This document shows positions 19,707-25,638 of a stretch of DNA of 25,638 bases, piece after piece. The notes under the pieces are model-generated. The model saw only the letters and a program-made list of their open reading frames with translations, was not told the DNA's origin and searched no databases. The stretch covers positions 1 through 25,638 of the forward strand of contig CAMCYB010000028.1 of the NCBI GenBank assembly GCA_945883615.1, given 5' to 3'. The number at the start of each line of letters is the position of its first letter. Position 1 is the stretch's first letter. Source of the DNA: Bordetella parapertussis. Its GTDB lineage: Bacteria; Pseudomonadota; Gammaproteobacteria; Burkholderiales; Burkholderiaceae_B. The translations under genes were made by a program, and so were the position numbers.

Positions 19707-21578
19707 ATGAATCGTTACCCGCTTTGGAAATACATCGTCGTTTTGGTTGCGTTGGTGCTTGGCTCTCTCTACACCCTGCCTAACTTCTTTGGTGAGTCGC
19801 CTGCAGTGCAGGTCTCAAGCGCTAAAGTCACACTCAAAATTGAGCCAGCTATGCTTGATCGAGTTGCCGCTATTTTGAAGCAGGCGAATATTGAATCAAC
19901 AGCCTCTAATTTTGAAACCAATGGCCCGGTCGGTACGATTAGGTTTCGTTTTAAAACCACTGATCAACAGATTGTTGCGCGTGATGTGATTGAAAAAGCG
20001 CTTAACCCCGACCCCAACAACCCGTCTTATACCGTTGCATTAAACCTATTACCAGCTTCACCCGCTTGGCTTAGTGCACTGGGCGCTAACCCCATGTACT
20101 TGGGTCTTGATTTGCGTGGTGGTGTACATTTTTTACTTGAAGTCGACATGAAAGGGGCGTTGACATCACGTTATGACGCAATGATCACCGATTTCAGTGC
20201 TGCACTCAGAGGCCAAAACGTTACCTCTGACCGCATTGAACGCGTTGGTAATAGTGTTGTACTCAAATTTAGCGACGACGCTAAAAGAAAGACGGCTCTG
20301 AGTACTTTACGCAAGCGCTTCGTTGATTTGCAGTGGCAACAAACCGCACCTGAAGCAGGCAGCTGGCCGCTGATAGCCACATTATCTGAACCGGCCGTGA
20401 ATGCGGTTCAAGCCAACGCCATCAAACAAAATATTGTCACCCTTCACAACCGAATTAATGAACTCGGTGTGGCTGAACCCATTATTCAACAGCAAGGTGC
20501 CAATCGTATTGTGGTGCAGTTACCTGGCGTTCAAGACGTCGCCAAAGCCAAAGATATTTTGGGTCGCACCGCAACCCTTGAAGTTCGCTTAGTTGACGAT
20601 TCGCCCGCTGCTGCTGCCGCATTGGCAGCAGGCACCACCCCTTTTGGGCTTGAGCGCTATCAAGAACGCGACGGTCGCCCCTTATTGCTGCGTCGTCAAG
20701 TAATCTTAACGGGTGAAAACCTACAAGATGCGCAAGCCGGTCGAGATTCACAAAACCAACAACCCGCTGTTCACCTTACTTTAGATAGTAAAGGGGCCCG
20801 CATTTTCCGTGACATCACGCGTGACAACATTGGCAAACGTATGGCCATTTTGTTATTTGAAAAAGGGCGTGGTGAGGTTGTTACTGCACCCGTCATTCGA
20901 AGCGAAATTCCTGGCGGGCAAGTACAAATATCAGGCAGCATGACCGCAGAAGAAGCCGCAGATACCGCCCTACTTTTGCGCGCAGGTTCCCTAGCGGCCC
21001 CAATGGAAATTATTGAAGAGCGAACGATTGGCCCTAGCCTTGGCGCTGAAAATATTGCTAAAGGTTTCAATGCAACGTTATGGGGTTTTGTTGCCGTAGC
21101 GGTATTTATGATTGTTTATTACCGGTTGTTTGGTTTGTTTTCTGCCATCGGTTTATCGTTTAACGTGTTGTTGTTATTGGCACTATTGTCATTACTTCAA
21201 GCCACGCTTACCTTACCAGGCATTGCGGCCATCGCCTTAGCGCTGGGTATGGCGATTGATGCCAACGTACTGATTAACGAACGTATTCGCGAAGAGTTAC
21301 GCAACGGTGAGCCCCCGCAACGTGCCATTCAACTCGGTTTTGACCGCGCCTGGAGCACCATTCTTGACTCAAATCTCACCACTTTAATCGTTGGCGTTGC
21401 GCTACTCATTTTTGGCTCTGGGCCTGTTCGCGGTTTTGCTGTGGTGCACTGTTTGGGCATTCTGACCTCAATGTTTTCTGCCGTTGTTGGGGTTCGAGCC
21501 TTAGTCAATTTGACCCATGGAAACCGTAAAAAAATATTAGGCCTGTCAATTGGCACGGTCTGGAAGGCAAAGGACTAA
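19707..21578 (+). CDS. secD: Protein translocase subunit SecD
   Basis: Inner-membrane RND-type protein that uses the proton gradient to help release proteins exported by SecYEG. The 623 residues begin with one transmembrane helix (about 8-26). The signature LGLDLRGGVHFLLEVD is at 132-147, and a large periplasmic region follows. The C-terminal membrane block (from about 450) includes AIALALGMAIDANVLINERI, which carries the conserved transmembrane Asp. It is separated from yajC by a terminator-like hairpin. It sits 2 bp before secF, so the pair is coupled. Confidence 0.97.
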   Translation: MNRYPLWKYIVVLVALVLGSLYTLPNFFGESPAVQVSSAKVTLKIEPAMLDRVAAILKQANIESTASNFETNGPVGTIRFRFKTTDQQIVARDVIEKALNPDPNNPSYTVALNLLPASPAWLSALGANPMYLGLDLRGGVHFLLEVDMKGALTSRYDAMITDFSAALRGQNVTSDRIERVGNSVVLKFSDDAKRKTALSTLRKRFVDLQWQQTAPEAGSWPLIATLSEPAVNAVQANAIKQNIVTLHNRINELGVAEPIIQQQGANRIVVQLPGVQDVAKAKDILGRTATLEVRLVDDSPAAAAALAAGTTPFGLERYQERDGRPLLLRRQVILTGENLQDAQAGRDSQNQQPAVHLTLDSKGARIFRDITRDNIGKRMAILLFEKGRGEVVTAPVIRSEIPGGQVQISGSMTAEEAADTALLLRAGSLAAPMEIIEERTIGPSLGAENIAKGFNATLWGFVAVAVFMIVYYRLFGLFSAIGLSFNVLLLLALLSLLQATLTLPGIAAIALALGMAIDANVLINERIREELRNGEPPQRAIQLGFDRAWSTILDSNLTTLIVGVALLIFGSGPVRGFAVVHCLGILTSMFSAVVGVRALVNLTHGNRKKILGLSIGTVWKAKD

Positions 21579-21580
21579 TC

Positions 21581-22522
21581 ATGGAACTTTTTCGCATTAG
21601 GCGCACGATTCCATTTATGCGCCACGCCATAGCGCTAAATTTAATCAGCTTCATCACGTTTATCGCTGCCGTCGTATTTATTGCTTTGCGTGGTTTTAAT
21701 TTGTCGATTGAGTTCACCGGTGGCACCGTCATGGAACTCACCTACCAAGAAGCCGTCCCGCTCGTTGAAATTAGACAAGTCATTTCAAGCTTAGGCTATA
21801 CCGATTTTCAAGTACAAAACTTTGGTACATCGCGCGATGTGATGATACGTCTTCCACTTTTACCCGGCATGTCATCTGCCAATCAAAGCGCAACCGTAAT
21901 CGCTGCTTTGCAAACTGCCAATCAAGCCCCTCAATTACGCCGAGTTGAATTTGTCGGCCCACAAGTTGGCCGTGAACTAATTGAAAATGGTTTATTGGCC
22001 TTGCTTTTTGTGATTTTGGGTATTGTGGCCTACCTCGCGGTGCGATTTGAGTGGAAATTCGCCGTCGCCGGGGTGATCGCCAACTTACATGACGTGGTCA
22101 TTATTCTAGGTTTTTTTGCTTTTTTCCAGTGGGAATTTTCACTTTCGGTACTCGCCGGTGTTCTCGCCGTTCTGGGCTATTCCGTTAACGAATCTGTCGT
22201 CATCATGGACCGAATTCGTGAAACGTTTCGTAAAGAACGAACGGCTACCGTTCAAAACGTGATTGATGACGCCATCACACAAACCATTTCACGCACAATC
22301 ATCACGCATGGTTCGACCCAGATTATGGTGCTAGCCATGTTGATTTTTGGTGGCCCCACTTTGCACTATTTTGCTTTGGCGCTCACAATCGGTATTTGGT
22401 TCGGCATTTACTCATCAGTTTTTGTGGCTGCCGCGATTGCAATGTGGTTAGGCGTTAAACGTGAAGACTTGGTTAAGCCAATCAAAAAAGACGATACCGT
22501 TGAAGAGATCTACACGGAATAA
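21581..22522 (+). CDS. secF: Protein translocase subunit SecF
   Basis: Partner of SecD. At 313 residues it has the usual layout: an N-terminal transmembrane helix (about 18-37), the motif [13 protein letters not shown] (38-50), a periplasmic loop, and five transmembrane helices from about 135. These include [22 protein letters not shown], the counterpart of the SecD motif. The Asp of the common IDFTGG form is Glu here, a conservative change. It starts 2 bp after secD. A 71-bp gap with no clear terminator separates it from miaB. Confidence 0.97.
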   Translation: MELFRIRRTIPFMRHAIALNLISFITFIAAVVFIALRGFNLSIEFTGGTVMELTYQEAVPLVEIRQVISSLGYTDFQVQNFGTSRDVMIRLPLLPGMSSANQSATVIAALQTANQAPQLRRVEFVGPQVGRELIENGLLALLFVILGIVAYLAVRFEWKFAVAGVIANLHDVVIILGFFAFFQWEFSLSVLAGVLAVLGYSVNESVVIMDRIRETFRKERTATVQNVIDDAITQTISRTIITHGSTQIMVLAMLIFGGPTLHYFALALTIGIWFGIYSSVFVAAAIAMWLGVKREDLVKPIKKDDTVEEIYTE

Positions 22523-22593
22523 ACTCATTAACAAATTTTAACCACGCGTTTAACACTCGCCCCCGGTATCAACAACCGTTTCGGCCTTTACCT

Positions 22594-23943
22594 ATGACAA
22601 CAACTTCTAAAGTGTTCATTCGTACCTTTGGGTGCCAAATGAACGAATACGACTCTGAAAAAATGCTTGACGTATTGGGTGCGCACAACCCTGTCGAGCT
22701 GACGCAAAACCCTGATGAAGCCGACGTCATTTTGTTCAACACCTGTTCGGTGCGTGAAAAAGCACAAGAAAAGGTTTTTTCAGATTTAGGGCGCGTCAAA
22801 GAACTTAAGCTTAAAAACCCCAACCTCATTATTGGTGTGGGTGGTTGTGTGGCGAGCCAAGAAGGTGCCACCATTGTTAAACGCGCGCCTTATGTTGATG
22901 TAGTATTTGGCCCGCAAACCTTACACAGATTACCAGAGTTGATTGAAAAGCGCCGCCGCTTAAATACGCCTCAGGTTGACATTAGTTTTCCTGAAATCGA
23001 AAAATTTGACGCGCTGCCGCCCCCGCGCAAACAAGGTGCGAGCGCCTTTGTGTCAATCATGGAAGGGTGTAGCAAGTATTGTAGTTTTTGCGTAGTGCCC
23101 TACACCCGCGGTGAAGAAACCTCGCGTCCTTTTGAAGACGTCTTAACAGAAATTGCTGACTTAGCAGACCAAGGCGTTAAAGAAGTCACGCTATTGGGGC
23201 AAAACGTAAACGCCTACTTGGGTAAGATGGGTCAAGGTGACAACATCGCTGATTTTGCTATGTTGCTTGAATACGTGCATGATTTACCCGGTATTGAGCG
23301 CATTCGCTACACCACGTCTCACCCTAAAGAAATGACACAACGGCTTATCGATGCGTATGCCAAGCTACCCAAACTGGTTTCATTTCTACACCTACCGGTT
23401 CAAGCGGGTAGCGACCGCATTCTAGCCGCCATGAAGCGCGGTTACACAACCCTTGAATTCAAATCAATAATTAAACGCATACGTCAGGCCAGACCAGGGT
23501 TAACAGTAGCGTCTGATTTTATTGTGGGTTTTCCCGGCGAAACAGAAGCTGATTTCTTGAAAACACTGGCTTTAATTGAAGACGTGCAATTCGACACCGC
23601 TTATTCATTTGTGTACTCACGCCGGCCGGGAACGCCTGCAGCCGATTTAGTTGATGACACCCCACAAACAGTTAAGCTTGAACGCTTGCAGCGCTTGCAG
23701 GCTCTCATTAACAAACAGGCTGCAGAGGTTGCACACACCATGGTGGGTACAACTCAACGTATTTTGGTTGAAGGGCACGCCAAACGTGACGCCACAGAGC
23801 TGATGGGTCGCACTGAAAATAATCGTGCAGTCAATTTTATTGGCCACGAACGCTTAATCGGTCATATGATTGATGTCACTATTACTGAAGCCCGAGCCAA
23901 CACGTTTAGGGCTGAGGTCATGAGCATCACCGAACCAAATTAA
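22594..23943 (+). CDS. miaB: tRNA-2-methylthio-N6-dimethylallyladenosine synthase MiaB
   Basis: Radical-SAM methylthiotransferase that converts i6A37 to ms2i6A37 in tRNA. The 449 residues have the N-terminal UPF0004 domain with cluster ligands Cys14, Cys51 and Cys85. The radical SAM motif CSKYCSFC (Cys159, Cys163, Cys166) follows. A C-terminal TRAM domain (about 380-446) begins near [12 protein letters not shown]. No strong Shine-Dalgarno precedes the ATG. It leads into phoH and ybeY after a 54-bp spacer with short tandem repeats. Confidence 0.97.
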   Translation: MTTTSKVFIRTFGCQMNEYDSEKMLDVLGAHNPVELTQNPDEADVILFNTCSVREKAQEKVFSDLGRVKELKLKNPNLIIGVGGCVASQEGATIVKRAPYVDVVFGPQTLHRLPELIEKRRRLNTPQVDISFPEIEKFDALPPPRKQGASAFVSIMEGCSKYCSFCVVPYTRGEETSRPFEDVLTEIADLADQGVKEVTLLGQNVNAYLGKMGQGDNIADFAMLLEYVHDLPGIERIRYTTSHPKEMTQRLIDAYAKLPKLVSFLHLPVQAGSDRILAAMKRGYTTLEFKSIIKRIRQARPGLTVASDFIVGFPGETEADFLKTLALIEDVQFDTAYSFVYSRRPGTPAADLVDDTPQTVKLERLQRLQALINKQAAEVAHTMVGTTQRILVEGHAKRDATELMGRTENNRAVNFIGHERLIGHMIDVTITEARANTFRAEVMSITEPN

Positions 23944-23965
23944 TTAATCAATTAATCAATTAATC
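23942..23965. repeat. Three tandem 8-bp units between miaB and phoH
   Basis: AATTAATC occurs exactly three times in a row at 23942-23965, beginning within the miaB stop codon. It fills nearly half of the 54-bp spacer before phoH. Confidence 0.9.
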
Positions 23966-23997
23966 CGTCAGTCAATGAGTCAACACATTACGAATTA

Positions 23998-24978
23998 ATG
24001 GCCACTGCTAAAACTAAAACTCCCCATCGGCAACGCGTTGAACTGTCGGGTGACTCAACTCACTTAGCAAACTTGTGTGGGCCGTTAGACGAAAATATTC
24101 GACAAATCGCCCAAGCGCTTAATGTCACCATTGCGCATCGTGGCAGTCATTTTGAAATTAAGGGTGCTCAAGCTGAAACCGCTATGGCGCTGCTATTGCG
24201 GTTTCATCAGCAATCGCGCCACGCCCCGTTATCGATTGAATCAGTTCAACTTGGCATTGTTGAAAAGCGCTCTGAACCTTTAGTGCCAAGTCCTGACAGC
24301 CCTGCAGTGGCAACCCTGCACGACGGTGCTTTGTTACGTACGCGGCGCAGTGATCTCAAACCGCGCACCCCGCGTCAAGCTGAATACATTGACAACATAC
24401 TCAAGCATGACATTACCTTTGGTACCGGCCCGGCTGGTACGGGCAAAACATGGCTTGCGGTGGCGTGTGCAATTGACGCACTAGAGCGCGATGTGGTTCA
24501 ACGCATCATTTTGACTCGCCCAGCGGTTGAAGCCGGTGAACGTTTAGGTTTTTTACCCGGCGATTTGGCTCAAAAAGTTGACCCCTACTTGCGCCCATTA
24601 AACGATGCACTGTATGACTTGATGGGGTTTGAAAAAGTACAAAAACTTTTTGAAAAACAAACCATTGAAATTGCTCCGCTTGCTTATATGCGCGGTCGCA
24701 CTTTGAACAATGCTTTCATCATTCTTGATGAAGCGCAAAACACCACCCCCGAGCAAATGAAAATGTTTCTCACGCGCATTGGGTTTGGTAGCAAGGCAGT
24801 AATTACAGGCGACCCATCACAAGTTGATTTACCCAAAAGCCAACCCAGCGGCTTAAAGAATGCCTTGGGCGTCTTGCACGAGGTGCAGGGTATTGCCATG
24901 ACCGCTTTCACCAGTCGTGACGTGGTGCGTCACCCCTTGGTCGCTCGCATAGTCGAAGCCTATGAAAAAGCCCAATAA
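23998..24978 (+). CDS. phoH: PhoH-like protein (PhoL-type ATPase)
   Basis: Cytoplasmic P-loop protein of the PhoH family. The 326 residues have Walker A GTGPAGTGKT at 142-151 and a Walker B with DEAQN at about 240-250 (IILDEAQN), then ITGDPSQVDLP. A KH-like N-terminal part (about 20-90) matches the PhoL form whose gene neighbours ybeY in proteobacteria. A role in RNA metabolism with YbeY is inferred from that conserved linkage. It overlaps ybeY by 17 bp. There is no obvious Shine-Dalgarno before the ATG. Confidence 0.94.
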   Translation: MATAKTKTPHRQRVELSGDSTHLANLCGPLDENIRQIAQALNVTIAHRGSHFEIKGAQAETAMALLLRFHQQSRHAPLSIESVQLGIVEKRSEPLVPSPDSPAVATLHDGALLRTRRSDLKPRTPRQAEYIDNILKHDITFGTGPAGTGKTWLAVACAIDALERDVVQRIILTRPAVEAGERLGFLPGDLAQKVDPYLRPLNDALYDLMGFEKVQKLFEKQTIEIAPLAYMRGRTLNNAFIILDEAQNTTPEQMKMFLTRIGFGSKAVITGDPSQVDLPKSQPSGLKNALGVLHEVQGIAMTAFTSRDVVRHPLVARIVEAYEKAQ

Positions 24979-25495
24979 AACTGAACGGCTCCCGCTCGCC
25001 GCACAAACCGCAGTACAAACCGCCATAAAACCCACTTTACAGTTAAGCATTCAGTTTGTTGTACCGGCTCAAAATTTAACGCGTCAGCGCATCAGAAGTT
25101 GGGTTAAACGTGCATTGAATAATGCTTGGCAAGTTTATGCACTTGAGGCGCAGGGCTTACGCGTTAATTTGCGATTTGTTGATCAAGTTGAAGGGCAAGC
25201 CATCAATACCCAATATAGGCAAAAACCCAAAGCCACCAACGTATTAACCTTCGCTTATGGCCTACAAGAAGACGGCATGTTGATAGCAGATGTACTCATT
25301 TGCGTACCGGTTTTAACGCAAGAGGCAAAAGAACAAAACAAAACGTTTGATCACCATGCTGCGCATTTAATTGTGCACGGCACCCTACATGCGCTAGGCT
25401 TTGATCATGTAGATGATGATCAAGCGCAAGAGATGGAATCTTTAGAAGCAACCATACTGAGTGAAATGAAGATCGCAGACCCCTATGCGGCCTAG
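24962..25495 (+). CDS. ybeY: Endoribonuclease / rRNA maturation factor YbeY
   Basis: Zinc-dependent endoribonuclease involved in 16S rRNA 3'-end maturation and ribosome quality control. The metal site HGTLHALGFDH has His139, His143 and His149. The conserved substrate-side segment is YRQKPKATNVLTF (85-97). At 177 residues it is slightly longer than usual because of a basic N-terminal extension of about 25 residues; the real start may lie downstream. It overlaps phoH. Its TAG stop (25493-25495) is part of the CTAG target of the IS that follows, so the coding sequence appears complete. Confidence 0.94.
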   Translation: MKKPNKTERLPLAAQTAVQTAIKPTLQLSIQFVVPAQNLTRQRIRSWVKRALNNAWQVYALEAQGLRVNLRFVDQVEGQAINTQYRQKPKATNVLTFAYGLQEDGMLIADVLICVPVLTQEAKEQNKTFDHHAAHLIVHGTLHALGFDHVDDDQAQEMESLEATILSEMKIADPYAA

Positions 25496-25638
25496 GGAAA
25501 CTCTGAAAAAGTCCCCGAATTCAGAGAACTCGGGACGCGGTTAATTGTCTGATTAGTATCGCAAATTTTTCGATCACGATCATGCCCCAATTGAGCTTTT
25601 CTGATATTGAATTCGATGCCAAGCGTAAGCAAACGCGG
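25496..25638 (+). mobile_element. IS5-family insertion sequence, left end (continues past window)
   Basis: The element begins GGAAACTCTGAAAAAGTC directly after CTAG (25492-25495). It continues through a structured leader to a transposase start at 25582. Two inverted pairs overlap in the leader: 25501-25507 with 25520-25526, and 25511-25517 with 25530-25536, so only one hairpin can form at a time. The tip matches the reverse complement of the tip at 143 at 15 of 18 bases. The orientation is the same as the copy at the left edge. The far end and the second target copy are outside the window. Confidence 0.85.
25582..25638 (+). CDS. IS5-family transposase, N-terminal 19 codons
   Basis: ATG at 25582 opens a frame to the window end, giving MPQLSFSDIEFDAKRKQTR. 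This matches the typical N-terminus of IS5-subgroup DDE transposases (the pattern with SDxE followed by KRKxTR). No Shine-Dalgarno is clear, which is common for transposases kept at low expression. The catalytic DDE residues lie beyond the window. Confidence 0.8.
   Translation, partial: MPQLSFSDIEFDAKRKQTR

Noticed and set aside
23942..23965. AATTAATC repeats as a CRISPR or origin iteron array
   Set aside because: Units are only 8 bp with no spacers, only three copies, and no replication or cas gene is nearby.

Overview
The window reads as ordinary core chromosome of a betaproteobacterium. It is most likely Burkholderiales, with an Alcaligenaceae-like flavour, but the family assignment is tentative. 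The basis is the close match of UbiD, MiaB, Tgt, SecD/SecF and MaeB to proteobacterial forms and the gene neighbourhoods tkt-gap-pgk, queA-tgt-yajC-secD-secF and miaB-phoH-ybeY. By eye the base composition is moderate rather than the high GC of Bordetella or Burkholderia. No tRNA, rRNA, CRISPR array or phage module was seen.

Layout. Positions 1-143 are one end of an IS5-family insertion sequence. It abuts a CTAG target and the surviving 3' end (149-346) of a gene for an Ala/Lys/Pro-rich protein. A leftward glycolysis/pentose phosphate operon follows (tkt, gap, pgk; 4665 to 400). Next come rightward rsmE, a leftward block (FAD-oxidase-like gene, maeB, barstar-like gene), a rightward PLP aminotransferase, a leftward membrane-anchored lytic transglycosylase, and rightward ubiD. 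A leftward envelope/stress block runs from 16866 to 13033: dacB, a DUF883/YqjD-like gene, a YqjE-like holin-fold gene, a small YqjK-position gene and an orphan FecCD-type permease. From 17059 to the right end everything is rightward: queA, tgt, yajC, secD, secF, miaB, phoH, ybeY. A second IS5-family copy starts at 25496, directly after the TAG stop of ybeY, and its transposase runs off the window.

How the genes work together. tkt-gap-pgk is central carbon flux. maeB draws malate to pyruvate. queA and tgt make queuosine in tRNA, miaB makes the ms2i6A modification, and rsmE methylates 16S rRNA. ybeY matures rRNA and phoH is its usual partner. yajC-secD-secF is the Sec accessory complex. ubiD acts in ubiquinone synthesis. 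dacB and the lytic transglycosylase remodel peptidoglycan.

I did not find a convincing undescribed system. The observations most worth a second look are: the two IS arms of exactly equal length (143 bases) that bound the window, which suggests an assembly break at a repeated IS; insertion of an IS precisely at the ybeY stop codon; a recurrent habit of triplicated 7-12 bp tandem repeats, four in intergenic spacers and one in a coding region; a strong terminator between yajC and secD; the lack of an ATG start for queA; and two orphan partners (a barstar without barnase, and a FecCD permease without ATPase or binding protein).
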